Source of the DNA: Thermicanus aegyptius DSM 12793
GTDB lineage: Bacteria; Bacillota; Bacilli; Thermicanales; Thermicanaceae
Assembly: GCF_000510645.1 (NCBI RefSeq)
Contig: NZ_KI783301.1
Coordinates: forward strand, 812,086 to 876,085
Length of the DNA stretch: 64,000 bases
Reading direction: 5' to 3'
Shown: piece after piece, positions 9,402 to 18,378 of the stretch
How positions within the stretch are numbered: position 1 is the first letter of the stretch
How the letters are laid out: each line of letters opens with the position of its first letter
Notes under the pieces: model-generated
Seen by the model: the letters and a program-made list of their open reading frames with translations, nothing else
Databases searched by the model: none
What the model was told of the DNA's origin: nothing
Position numbers and translations under genes: made by a program

Positions 9402-9436
9402 TCCCGTTCCTTTTTCATAAAGGGCGGGATTTTTTT
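9402..9436 (+). terminator. Intrinsic terminator after ricA
   Basis: TCCCG plus CCTTT pair with AAAGG plus CGGGA across a small internal loop, followed by seven T. It separates miaB-ricA from the sporulation gene cotE. Confidence 0.75.
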
Positions 9437-9439
9437 ATG

Positions 9440-9468
9440 CACCATAGACAAATGCCTTGCATAGAGAT
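9440..9468 (+). promoter_or_regulatory. Possible sigma-K type promoter for cotE
   Basis: CACC at 9440-9443 and CATAGAGAT at 9460-9468, 16 nt apart, resemble the sigma-K pattern (AC at -35; CATA three-nt TA at -10). cotE is known to be read by mother-cell sigma factors in B. subtilis. The match is short and degenerate. Confidence 0.3.
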
Positions 9469-9500
9469 GGAATGAAAGCCCGGATGGAGGAGGGAACAGA

Positions 9501-10052
9501 ATGGCCTTGAACGAAAAAGGAGTTAGCGTACGGGAAATCATTACAAAAGCGGTGATTGGAAAAGGGAACAAATTCTCTCAAGAGACCCATGTAATGATCC
9601 CGCCCAATACCCCGAACAGCATCCTTGGCTGCTGGGTGATAAATCATGCCTATACCGCTGCGAAAGTGGGAGATGCCGTCGAGATTACCGGTTCTTATGA
9701 TATTAACGTATGGTATTCATACGCCAATAATTCAAAGACCGATGTGGCAAAGGAAAATCTCTCCTATGTGGAAAGAATTCCCCTTTCTTATCTGGATGGT
9801 AACCACTTTGGCGGGGATGAGGAGGTCAAAGCGACCGTAACCCAACAACCCAGTGCGGTGGAGGCAAAAGTGGTGGAAGGTAAGTGCAGCGTCACCGTAG
9901 AAAAAGAGTTCTTTGCAGAGATGATCGGTGAAACGAAAGTATGCGTATTGGTTGCACCGGGTTCCTGCGGAGAACTGGATGAGAAGCTCTTCGAAGAAGG
10001 AGCCGACCTCGGGGATCTGGAGGATGAAGTTCTCATCGATGAATTGGATTAA
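9501..10052 (+). CDS. cotE: Outer spore coat morphogenetic protein CotE
   Basis: CotE directs assembly of the outer coat in the mother cell. The 183 residues match the family's usual length (about 181) and contain its conserved N-terminal part (IITKAVIGKGNKFSQETH, about 13-30; NSILGCWVINH, about 38-48; YDINVWYSY, about 66-74) and the typical very acidic C-terminus. GGAGGAGGG lies 7 nt before the ATG. It sits between ricA and mutS as in Bacillus. Confidence 0.97.
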   Translation: MALNEKGVSVREIITKAVIGKGNKFSQETHVMIPPNTPNSILGCWVINHAYTAAKVGDAVEITGSYDINVWYSYANNSKTDVAKENLSYVERIPLSYLDGNHFGGDEEVKATVTQQPSAVEAKVVEGKCSVTVEKEFFAEMIGETKVCVLVAPGSCGELDEKLFEEGADLGDLEDEVLIDELD

Positions 10053-10190
10053 ACAGGATGTGATTCCTTGGATTCGTTGGAATCACCGGGAGAAGGGGGA
10101 GTCATGCCTCCTTTTTTCTTCTGTGTACGGGCAAATCGAGAGAAAGAATTCCGAAAAAAAGCCCGGTGGTTCCGGGGGAGGAAGGGGAAG

Positions 10191-11591
10191 ATGTCCATCT
10201 ATGTGCTGCATGGGGAAAAGGAAAGTGCCGTCCCCCTCTTTGAAGAGGCGGGGTGGGATCACGGCAGTAATCCCCCTGTGGAAGGGATAGGGTACGATAT
10301 GATCCTCCAGTGGGGAAGGGAAGAGCTATCAGGGGAAGAGAACAGCTTTTTTGTATTAAATGGTGCAAAAGCTATAAATAATCTTTCCTCGGGGCGATGG
10401 CGATCCCTCCTTCCCCTGCATGGGTTGGCCGTCGGGGAAAAGGGAGGAAATTACAGCAGAAAGCTTCTTGTCGCTTCTTTTCAGCAGGAGATCTTAGGAA
10501 TTTACTCCAACTTGGGGCCGGCTTGGCTCGCCGAGGGAATCAACCGAAGAAGGCTGCGTGAATTCCGTTACGATGAGGGATCCCGATGGGTAAAGCGGGT
10601 CACGGTGACGGCGGTTCGCTCCCTCTACGCCATGGGCCTCGATTTTGGCTCCGTGCTTTTAGGGCAAGATGGAAATAAGTGGCGTATTCTCTCCATATCT
10701 CCCCGCCTCCCGTCTCTTCCCACCCTGTTTCAACGCTTGAGGGAAAACGTGGTCAAGCTTCGGGAGGAGCTTCTCCTCCCCAGGGGAAAAGGGGAAATCT
10801 TTCTGGGCGCCGATCCGGAATTTATCTTGCAGGATTCATCGGGCCGGTTTCTCCTCGCCTCCCGTTTTTTTCCTCAGCGAGGGGATGTGGGCTGCGACAG
10901 GATCTGGCTTCGGGGCGACCGGACGAAGAGGAGACTCCCCATCGCCGAATTGCGCCCCATCCCCTCTCCCGATCCGAAGGAATTGGCAAAAAGCATTGTG
11001 AAACTACTTCGCAAGGCAGCTCGAAAGGTTTCCGATCCCAGGATTCGCTTTCTCGCCGGAGCAACCCCCCTGAAGGGGTACCCGATCGGGGGACATATCC
11101 ATTTTAGCCCTCTTCCTGTAAATCATTTTTTGGTACGGGCCTTAGATAATTATCTGGCCCTTCCCCTATTTCTCCTGGAAGATCCGGAAGGGTTCGTTCG
11201 CCGCCCTCGCTACGGATTTTTGGGCGATGTTCGCACGAAACCCCATGGTGGCTTTGAATATAGGACTCTCCCCAGCTGGCTCATCTCCCCACGGATTGCC
11301 CAAGGAGTTCTCATCCTCTCTAAATTGATCGCTCTTCATTATGATCGGTTGAGACAAACCCCGCTCACTTTGCCTTCCGTCCAAGAAGCTTTTTATGGAG
11401 GGAAGCAGGAGGAGCTACAGGAAATGGTTCTCTCCCTCTGGGAAGATTTGGAACGACTCCCTGCGTATCCGGAATATGAAGGGGAATTGGAGCGGTTTAA
11501 GGAAAAGCTGCGCATGCTCCGAAAATGGAATCAAAAAGAGGATTTTCGCAGCCGTTGGCGTCTCCCCCCCTACGAACGGGAAACATTGTGA
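10191..11591 (+). CDS. Putative amidoligase (COOH-NH2 ligase type 2, PF14395-like)
   Basis: The C-terminal 260 residues carry hallmarks of the phage phiEco32-like carboxylate-amine ligase family: GADPEFIL (about residue 204), AELRP, GGHIHFS and FEYRTLPSW. Such ATP-dependent enzymes, related to glutamine synthetase/GCS folds, make amide bonds between peptides or amino acids. The N-terminal 190 residues are unassigned. The ATG at 10191 is chosen because GGGGGAGG lies 8 nt upstream; in-frame starts from 10068 lack a ribosome site. It is inserted between cotE and mutS, so a role in cross-linking or tailoring spore coat peptides is an attractive but untested inference. Confidence 0.75.
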   Translation: MSIYVLHGEKESAVPLFEEAGWDHGSNPPVEGIGYDMILQWGREELSGEENSFFVLNGAKAINNLSSGRWRSLLPLHGLAVGEKGGNYSRKLLVASFQQEILGIYSNLGPAWLAEGINRRRLREFRYDEGSRWVKRVTVTAVRSLYAMGLDFGSVLLGQDGNKWRILSISPRLPSLPTLFQRLRENVVKLREELLLPRGKGEIFLGADPEFILQDSSGRFLLASRFFPQRGDVGCDRIWLRGDRTKRRLPIAELRPIPSPDPKELAKSIVKLLRKAARKVSDPRIRFLAGATPLKGYPIGGHIHFSPLPVNHFLVRALDNYLALPLFLLEDPEGFVRRPRYGFLGDVRTKPHGGFEYRTLPSWLISPRIAQGVLILSKLIALHYDRLRQTPLTLPSVQEAFYGGKQEELQEMVLSLWEDLERLPAYPEYEGELERFKEKLRMLRKWNQKEDFRSRWRLPPYERETL

Positions 11592-11636
11592 TATAATAAG
11601 AGGCATAATCTCCGAAAAAGGGGATCGGGAGGAAAA

Positions 11637-14321
11637 ATGGAACAAATCACACCGATGATGCGACAATACCTGGATATAAAGAAAGAGTATGCGGATGCCC
11701 TTCTCTTCTTTCGTCTAGGCGATTTTTATGAGCTATTTTTCGAGGATGCGCTCGTCGCCTCCAGAGAGTTGGAAATTACGTTAACAGGCAGGGAGGGGGG
11801 AGGGGAGCGGATTCCCATGTGCGGGGTTCCTCACCACTCTGCCGATGCGTACATAAAGATTTTAATCGACCGAGGGTATAAAGTAGCCATCTGCGAGCAG
11901 ATGGAAGATCCGAAGCTGGCAAAAGGGGTGGTCAAACGGGAGGTCGTCCGGGTGATTACCCCTGGGACATTGATCGATCAGGAACTTTTAGACAGTGAGA
12001 ATCATTATCTGGCGGCTTTGGTGAAGATCGACGGGGAGTATGGCCTGGCTTTTTCCGATCTCTCCACCGGGGAGTTTTATCTCCCCTCTTCCCCTTTCTT
12101 TTCCAGGCTATCCCTCTTGGAGGAGCTTCTACCCTATGCGCCGAAAGAGCTTCTTTATGAGCCTGGAATGGATGAGGAGGATCTCTCTTACTTGCTGGAA
12201 GCCCTTAAGACGATGGCTACTCCTTATGCTTTACAGGAGGAGGATTCTTTTCATCGTTTTTTCCCCGGGCGAGGAGAGGGCCTCTCGGTTCCTTCCAGGA
12301 GGGCGGCCTCTTTACTCCTCTCCTATTTGGAGGCGACGCAGAAGAGATCGATCTCCCATGTGCGTCGTTTAGAAATTTATCCCCCTGACCGGCATATGAT
12401 TCTCGATCCCTTCACACGACGCAATCTGGAATTAACGGAGACGATCCGGAATGGGTCGAAGGAGGGAAGTCTGCTTCACGCCATCGACCGCACCGTTACC
12501 TCCATGGGGAGGCGGGGGTTGAAGCGTTGGCTGGACAAGCCGTTGCTGGACCGGGAGGAAATTGAGGCGCGCCTTGACGCGGTTCAATATTTTTACGACC
12601 ATCCCATTATCCGGGCAGAAATACGGGAGGCCCTTAAAGAGGTTTATGATCTGGAACGCTTGGTGGGGAGAATTTCCTACGGAAATGTAAACGGCAGAGA
12701 TCTGGCTCAACTCAGGAGAACCCTTGGCGTTCTTCCCCATCTACTTTCCCCCTTCATCGATGGAGAAGAGAATGAGGTTCCAAGGCTCCTTCGTTTTCAG
12801 GGGGAGATGACCACCCTTCTCACCCTCCATGGATTTTTGGAAAAGGCGCTCGTGGATGATCCTCCCGTAAGTGTGAAGGAGGGCGGCCTGATACGGGAAG
12901 GATTTAACCAAGATTTAGATCGCTACCGGGATGCCGGCCGGAATGGAAAGGCTTGGATAGCTGCGCTGGAGCAGAAAGAACGGGATCGGACCGGCATTCG
13001 TTCCCTGAAGGTAGGCTTTAATAAGGTTTTCGGCTATTATATAGAGGTGACCAAAGCAAACCTTTCCCTCGTTCCCCCTGAGTATGAGCGGAAACAGACG
13101 CTGGCCGGAGGAGAGCGGTACGTTACTCCGGAACTAAAGGAGAAGGAACAACTTATTCTTGAAGCAGAGGAGAAGATGGTCGAACTGGAATACCGACTTT
13201 TCCAAGAGATTCGGGAAATCCTGCTCGCCCATATTGAAGAGCTGCAGGAGGTGGCCGCCTGTGTCATTCGCCTCGATCTCTTCTCCTCCTTTGCCCAGCT
13301 CGCCGAGGAAAGGAACTACTGCCGTCCCCGTTCTCATGGGGAACGGAGGCTTAAGATTCTGGAAGGGCGCCATCCGGTGATCGAACAGGTGCTGAAGGGA
13401 CCCTATATTCCAAACGACACCTTTTTTGATGAGGAGCGGAGGATCTATTTAATCACAGGGCCCAATATGGCAGGGAAGAGCACCTACATGCGTCAGGTTG
13501 CGTTAATTCAGCTCTTGTTTCAGATCGGCTCGTTCGTCCCTGCCCGGGAGGCGGAACTGCCCGTTGTCGACCGGATCTTTACCCGCATTGGGGCGGCCGA
13601 TGATTTGGTGGAAGGTTCCAGCACCTTCATGGTGGAGATGAATGAGATCATGGTGACCACCACCCAAGCGACGGCCAAAAGCCTGGTCATTATCGACGAA
13701 CTGGGGAGAGGAACTTCCACCCAAGACGGCATGGCCATCGCCCAGGCGGTGATTGAATACCTCCACGACCAGGTGAAATGCCTCACCCTAGTCTCCACTC
13801 ATTTTCATGAATTGGCCGCTTTGGAGGCCACCCTCCACTCTTTACGGAATTACCACATGGCGGTAAAGGAGAAGAAGGAGGAGATCCTGTTTACCCGTCA
13901 ACTGGTGGCCGGTTCCACCTCGAACAGTTATGGCATTTATTGCGCCTATTTGGCCGGCATTCCGAAACGGATCATTGCCCGGGCCAATGAACTACTCTCC
14001 ACTTATGAGGAGAAGAGCATCGCATTGCAATTAACGTTTCCCTTTTTGGAAGAGGGTGGAGAAACATCGGGATCGGGAGCCGATCCCCGGGAAAAAGAGG
14101 AGAATGTTGATCGAAGAGAGCCGGTACAATCGGTGGACCACACGAATCGAATGGAACAAACCATTCTACAAGAATTGAAGACACTCGATCTGAACCGTCT
14201 CCCTCCCATTGAAGCCCTCATGCTCCTCTCCCGCTGGCAGGGCATCTTGAACCAGGGAGAAGTAGGGGAGGAAGAGAAAGCGGTGAAAGAGGGGAGTGGG
14301 ATAGGGGAAGGGAGGAAATAG
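11637..14321 (+). CDS. mutS: DNA mismatch repair protein MutS
   Basis: MutS recognises mismatches and recruits MutL. The 894 residues include the mismatch-reading N-terminus with the Phe-containing GDFYELFFEDA (about 23-33), clamp and lever domains, and an ATPase with Walker A GPNMAGKST (608-616), STFMVEM and ELGRGTSTQDG (Walker B/signature) followed by THFHEL. An acidic/basic linker precedes the C-terminal tetramerisation region. GGAGG lies a few bases before the ATG, and TATAAT at 11592-11597 may provide a promoter. mutL follows 22 nt later. Confidence 0.98.
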   Translation: MEQITPMMRQYLDIKKEYADALLFFRLGDFYELFFEDALVASRELEITLTGREGGGERIPMCGVPHHSADAYIKILIDRGYKVAICEQMEDPKLAKGVVKREVVRVITPGTLIDQELLDSENHYLAALVKIDGEYGLAFSDLSTGEFYLPSSPFFSRLSLLEELLPYAPKELLYEPGMDEEDLSYLLEALKTMATPYALQEEDSFHRFFPGRGEGLSVPSRRAASLLLSYLEATQKRSISHVRRLEIYPPDRHMILDPFTRRNLELTETIRNGSKEGSLLHAIDRTVTSMGRRGLKRWLDKPLLDREEIEARLDAVQYFYDHPIIRAEIREALKEVYDLERLVGRISYGNVNGRDLAQLRRTLGVLPHLLSPFIDGEENEVPRLLRFQGEMTTLLTLHGFLEKALVDDPPVSVKEGGLIREGFNQDLDRYRDAGRNGKAWIAALEQKERDRTGIRSLKVGFNKVFGYYIEVTKANLSLVPPEYERKQTLAGGERYVTPELKEKEQLILEAEEKMVELEYRLFQEIREILLAHIEELQEVAACVIRLDLFSSFAQLAEERNYCRPRSHGERRLKILEGRHPVIEQVLKGPYIPNDTFFDEERRIYLITGPNMAGKSTYMRQVALIQLLFQIGSFVPAREAELPVVDRIFTRIGAADDLVEGSSTFMVEMNEIMVTTTQATAKSLVIIDELGRGTSTQDGMAIAQAVIEYLHDQVKCLTLVSTHFHELAALEATLHSLRNYHMAVKEKKEEILFTRQLVAGSTSNSYGIYCAYLAGIPKRIIARANELLSTYEEKSIALQLTFPFLEEGGETSGSGADPREKEENVDRREPVQSVDHTNRMEQTILQELKTLDLNRLPPIEALMLLSRWQGILNQGEVGEEEKAVKEGSGIGEGRK

Positions 14322-14343
14322 AATCGAGAGGAGGGGAAGATCG

Positions 14344-16302
14344 ATGGGAAAGATTCGTATTATGGAGGAGGGGTTGGCCAATAAGATTGCCGCCGGAGAG
14401 GTGGTGGAGCGTCCAGCCTCTGTGGTGAAAGAATTAGTGGAAAACGCCATTGATGCGAAGGCGACCAGAATTGAAGTGGAAGTTGAGGAAGGGGGGCTTT
14501 CCCTGATTCGGGTGAGCGACGATGGAGAAGGAATGGATGGGGAAGATCTTCCCCTAGCCTTTACCCGCCATGCCACCAGCAAGATGAAGCATGAGCGGGA
14601 TCTCTTCCACATCCGGACCCTCGGGTTCCGGGGTGAGGCGCTGCCCAGCATCGCCGCCGTCTCCAAGGTTGAGATTGCCTCCAGAGTAAAAGGGGCTCCC
14701 TTGGCCCAAACCCTTCGTCTGGAGGCGGGTCAGGTGAAGGAGAAGGGGGAGAAACCCTTACCCCAGGGGACGACCGTCTGGGTGAGGGAACTTTTTTTTA
14801 ACACCCCCGCCCGCCTGAAATATATGAAATCCCTAACGACCGAAAATTACCATATTCAGGATATTCTGATGCGTCTTGCCCTTGCCCATCCCAACATTTC
14901 CTTTCGCCTTCTCCATGATGGAAGAGAGGTATTTCGCACCAACGGTTCCGGAGAGCTCCTCCATGTGGTCCATTCTCTCTATGGAACGGACGTCGCCCGA
15001 AAAGTGATCCCGATCAGCGGGGAGCATCCCGACTTCACCCTCACAGGTCTGATTGGGAAACCGGAATGGACCCGGGGGAGTAAACAGTACCTTACGTTTA
15101 TCGTGAATGGGCGGGTCATCCGGAGCCTTCTTCTACAGCGGGCGCTTCTGGAGGGATACCAAACCCTCCTCCCCGTTCACCGCTTTCCCTTTGCCGTTCT
15201 TTCCTTCCGGATGGATGCCTCTCTCGTCGATGTGAATGTCCACCCGGCCAAGTGGGAGGCCCGTTTTTCCAAAGAAGAGGAATTAAGCCGTTGGCTCACC
15301 TTAAGGGTAAAGGATCACCTCCTGCGAACCTCCCTTGTCCCGACGATTCCGGTGGAGAGAAAGGCAGCTTTTTCTCATCCTTCTGCAGCGGGGGGGATGT
15401 CGCCCCATGCCGGATATCCCGATCTGTACGGCATTCGGAAGGGGACGGAAGGGATTTTCAAGGAGACGGTAAAAGAAGCTTCACCCTCTATGCATAGCCA
15501 ACCAAACCACATCGGTACGGTCCAAAGCAACAATGGGGAGCCGTTTCTTCCGGACGGAAAAGAACCGACCGAAGAGGAAATCGGTGGTTATAAACATCAG
15601 AAAATGGAAGAAGAGGAAAAAGGGGAGAACGGTGGGAAGAGAGGAAATGAGGGGAAAGAGGGGGAGGTGAGCCCTATGGAGGAAAGCGGACGTTTAGGGC
15701 AGATGGTCCTCTTCCGCGGGCTTTCTCTAGAGCCTCTCGCCCAGTTGCATGACACCTACATCATCGCCCAAGGCGAAGAAGGGCTTTATCTCATCGACCA
15801 ACATGCAGCCCAGGAGCGCATTCATTATGAGCGGATCCGCCGTTCATGGCTTATGAGAAAGGATGAGCGGCGGCAGATCCTGGCCATTCCTTTCACTTAT
15901 GAGGTGGCCGCCAGTGAAGTGGCCTATGTTCGGGAAGCGGAGCCTCTCATAGAAGAGTTGGGCATCGTCCAGGAGCCTTTTGGCGAGCGGACCTTTTTGG
16001 TTCGGGAAATTCCCCTTTGGTTTAATCCGGGAGAGGAAGAGAAAATGCTGGAAGGCATTATCCAGGTGATCCTCCATGGGAAAGGGAATGCAAACCTCTC
16101 GGATCTTATGGACGGGGCTTCTAAGCAGATGGCTTGCAAGGCCTCCATTAAGGCAAACCAATCCCTTTCCAAAGAGGAGATGGCCCGTTTATTGGAGGAA
16201 TTAGGAAAAGCGGAAAACCCTTATACCTGTCCCCATGGCCGCCCTGTCCTCATCCATTTCTCCAAATATGATTTAGAAAAAATGTTTAAGCGGGTGATGT
16301 AA
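14344..16302 (+). CDS. mutL: DNA mismatch repair endonuclease MutL
   Basis: The 652-residue protein has a GHKL ATPase N-terminus (ENAIDAKATRIEVE, DDGEGMD, GFRGEAL) and a C-terminal dimerisation/nicking domain with the metal-binding endonuclease motif DQHAAQERIHYE (from D485), then ACKASIKANQSL and CPHGRPV. This motif marks the nuclease-active MutL of bacteria lacking MutH. The linker (about 340-450) is long and rich in Glu and Gly. AGAGGAGGGGAAG precedes the ATG. Confidence 0.98.
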   Translation: MGKIRIMEEGLANKIAAGEVVERPASVVKELVENAIDAKATRIEVEVEEGGLSLIRVSDDGEGMDGEDLPLAFTRHATSKMKHERDLFHIRTLGFRGEALPSIAAVSKVEIASRVKGAPLAQTLRLEAGQVKEKGEKPLPQGTTVWVRELFFNTPARLKYMKSLTTENYHIQDILMRLALAHPNISFRLLHDGREVFRTNGSGELLHVVHSLYGTDVARKVIPISGEHPDFTLTGLIGKPEWTRGSKQYLTFIVNGRVIRSLLLQRALLEGYQTLLPVHRFPFAVLSFRMDASLVDVNVHPAKWEARFSKEEELSRWLTLRVKDHLLRTSLVPTIPVERKAAFSHPSAAGGMSPHAGYPDLYGIRKGTEGIFKETVKEASPSMHSQPNHIGTVQSNNGEPFLPDGKEPTEEEIGGYKHQKMEEEEKGENGGKRGNEGKEGEVSPMEESGRLGQMVLFRGLSLEPLAQLHDTYIIAQGEEGLYLIDQHAAQERIHYERIRRSWLMRKDERRQILAIPFTYEVAASEVAYVREAEPLIEELGIVQEPFGERTFLVREIPLWFNPGEEEKMLEGIIQVILHGKGNANLSDLMDGASKQMACKASIKANQSLSKEEMARLLEELGKAENPYTCPHGRPVLIHFSKYDLEKMFKRVM

Positions 16303-16305
16303 GAG

Positions 16306-17082
16306 GTGTGGGTTACCACAGGATTAGCTCCTACGCCGGCTTTACTGCATCAGGCCAAGGATGCGGCGGTAAACTTGCGGGGAAGATATGTAGAGCGCAA
16401 AGATCTCTCCATCCAAGATCTTTTCCAACGGTACGGGATGGATCGTCTTCTCGTCTTTACCCGCAAGGGGCTGTTTGCGTATCGGAATGGAGTCGAAAAA
16501 CCGGCATTTTTTCACCCGGGCCTTGCTCCCCTTCGTATAAAGAACCTCATCCGGGGCGATACTGATAAAATGGCTGAAGTGGCGGAACTGATGGAAGGAG
16601 ATTCCTTTCTGGACTGCACGCTGGGTTGGGGCGCCGATGCGGTGGTTGCCTCCTTTGTTGTGGGGGAAAAGGGAAAGGTGGTGGGGATCGAGGCGAATGA
16701 GGTGATCGCCTATATGACCAAAATCGGATTATCTTCCTGGGAGGATGCCGATCCCCCGGTGAAAGAAGCGATGGGGAGAATCGAAGTGGTCACCGGGGAT
16801 CATGGGGACATACTAAAGCGACTTCCTACCGGTTCTTTCGACGTAGTTTATTTTGACCCCATGTTCCGGGAACCGGTGGCAAACTCTCCAGGACTCGTCG
16901 CCTTGCGTTCATGGGCCGATCCCTCCCCCCTTCGCCGGGAAACGATCGAAGAAGCCTTGCGCGTTTGCCGGAGAAAGGTTATGATGAAAGAGCGGACCGG
17001 AAGTGATCAATTTGGGAAATTGGGTTTCACGTCGTTGGAAAGGACTTCTGCCACCATCACGTTTGGGGTGATTGAAAAATAG
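16306..17082 (+). CDS. Class I SAM-dependent methyltransferase (RsmJ-like)
   Basis: The 258-residue protein has a Rossmann methyltransferase core: motif I SFLDCTLGWGADA (about 101-113), VVGIEAN (motif II acidic), and YFDPMFREP (about 183-191), which resembles the DPM motif of RsmJ, the 16S rRNA guanine-N2 methyltransferase. The likely substrate is therefore rRNA, but this is inference. It starts with GTG 4 nt after mutL, with AGAGG too close to be a good ribosome site, so translation is probably coupled. miaA follows with overlapping or adjacent signals. Confidence 0.8.
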   Translation: MWVTTGLAPTPALLHQAKDAAVNLRGRYVERKDLSIQDLFQRYGMDRLLVFTRKGLFAYRNGVEKPAFFHPGLAPLRIKNLIRGDTDKMAEVAELMEGDSFLDCTLGWGADAVVASFVVGEKGKVVGIEANEVIAYMTKIGLSSWEDADPPVKEAMGRIEVVTGDHGDILKRLPTGSFDVVYFDPMFREPVANSPGLVALRSWADPSPLRRETIEEALRVCRRKVMMKERTGSDQFGKLGFTSLERTSATITFGVIEK

Positions 17083-17102
17083 AGCAGAAAAAAGAACCTC
17101 TT

Positions 17103-18041
17103 TTGGCCGTTATCGGGCCGACCGCAGTGGGGAAAACGGTATTAGGGATTCTCCTTGCGGAGAAGTTTGATGGAGAGATTATCTCCGGGGATTCCATGCA
17201 AGTCTATAAAGGGATGGATATCGGAACCGCAAAGGCCACTCCGGAGGAGAGGAAGCGGATTCCCCACCACCTGATCGATATCGTCGAACCTTGGGAATCT
17301 TTTTCCGTGGCCGATTTTCAACGTCTTGCCCTGCAAGCGGTTCAGGAAATCAGAGAGAGGGGAAGGCTTCCGATCCTGGTGGGTGGGACCGGGTTATATG
17401 TGAAAGCTCTTCTCTATTATCCCCATTATTCTTTCACTCCGGAGGGGAAAAGGGAGGAAATCCGGAAGAAATGGGAAGCGCTTGCCGCCCTCCATGGCTC
17501 CTTGGCCCTTCACCGGGAAGCGATGAAGGTGGATCCGAAGGCTGCCGGAAAGCTTCATCCCCATGATGCCCGGCGGCTGGTACGAATTCTGGAGGAGTAT
17601 GAGCTTACCGGCAAACCTCCCAGTCGGCGCATTCCGGAGCAGGAATTCCTCCGGTCTCCTTTTGATCTCCTCCTCATCGGGCTTACCTTAGAGCGAAAAC
17701 ATCTGTACCGACGGATTGAAGAGCGGGTAGATCGGATGATGAACGAGGGTCTGTTGGAGGAAGTAAAACGGCTTCTTGCCGTTGGGGTTCCGAAAGAGTC
17801 AACGGCGATGCAGGGGTTGGGGTATAAAGAACTGATTCCTTATCTGGAAGGTAAAATCACCCTTACGGAAGCCGTTCAAGAGATGAAAAAACGAACTCGA
17901 CAATTTGCCAAAAGGCAGCTTACTTGGTTCCGCCACATGAACGGCATCCACTGGTTTTCCATGGAGGAGGAGGAGCGTGAGGATTCCCTCCATAAAATAT
18001 TTCAGATTGTAGCAGGAAAGTTTCATTTCATGGAGAATTGA
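17103..18041 (+). CDS. miaA: tRNA dimethylallyltransferase MiaA
   Basis: MiaA transfers dimethylallyl from its pyrophosphate to A37 of tRNAs reading UNN codons, making the substrate of MiaB. From the TTG at 17103 it has 312 residues, starting immediately at the P-loop GPTAVGKT, then SGDSMQVYKGMDIGTAK and GGTGLYV. The TTG has no ribosome site and would cut into the first beta strand. The frame is open back to 17076, and initiation at an ATA at 17079, 8 nt after GGGGTG and overlapping the previous stop, would give the usual N-terminus (EQKKEPLLAVIGPT). I give the canonical-codon start as the minimum extent. hfq follows, as in many bacteria. Confidence 0.95.
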   Translation: MAVIGPTAVGKTVLGILLAEKFDGEIISGDSMQVYKGMDIGTAKATPEERKRIPHHLIDIVEPWESFSVADFQRLALQAVQEIRERGRLPILVGGTGLYVKALLYYPHYSFTPEGKREEIRKKWEALAALHGSLALHREAMKVDPKAAGKLHPHDARRLVRILEEYELTGKPPSRRIPEQEFLRSPFDLLLIGLTLERKHLYRRIEERVDRMMNEGLLEEVKRLLAVGVPKESTAMQGLGYKELIPYLEGKITLTEAVQEMKKRTRQFAKRQLTWFRHMNGIHWFSMEEEEREDSLHKIFQIVAGKFHFMEN

Positions 18042-18071
18042 TATTCAAGTACATATGAGGGGGCTATCGGT

Positions 18072-18314
18072 ATGAAACAGACGGTCAACATTCAAGATAC
18101 CTTTCTTAATCAGGTGAGAAAAGAAAATATCCCGGTTACCATTTACCTGGTCAACGGCTTTCAATTGCGGGGATTGATCAAAGGGTTCGATAACTTCACC
18201 GTCGTATTGGATTCGGAGGGGAAACAACAGCTGGTCTATAAGCATGCCATCTCTACGTTTACCCCCCTTCGTAACGTCAATTTAAACGTCAACACCGAAA
18301 GCAATAACGGGTAG
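18072..18314 (+). CDS. hfq: RNA-binding protein Hfq
   Basis: The 80-residue protein is a typical bacterial Sm protein: Sm1 motif with [11 protein letters not shown]-like ITIYLVNGF (here [13 protein letters not shown], about 24-36), FDNFTVVLD, and the Sm2 motif YKHAIST (about 57-63). Hfq forms a ring hexamer that binds small RNAs and U-rich ends. It lies directly downstream of miaA, the conserved arrangement. Confidence 0.97.
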   Translation: MKQTVNIQDTFLNQVRKENIPVTIYLVNGFQLRGLIKGFDNFTVVLDSEGKQQLVYKHAISTFTPLRNVNLNVNTESNNG

Positions 18315-18378
18315 AAAAAATTTCTGCCGTTCTCATCCTCATCGGAGCATATTTTGCCAAAGAAAGCGGGGGCTAGGT

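Noticed and set aside
9346-9500. Small gene between ricA and cotE
   Set aside because: The stretch is accounted for by a terminator, a possible sigma-K promoter and the cotE ribosome site; no frame with a start and ribosome site fits.
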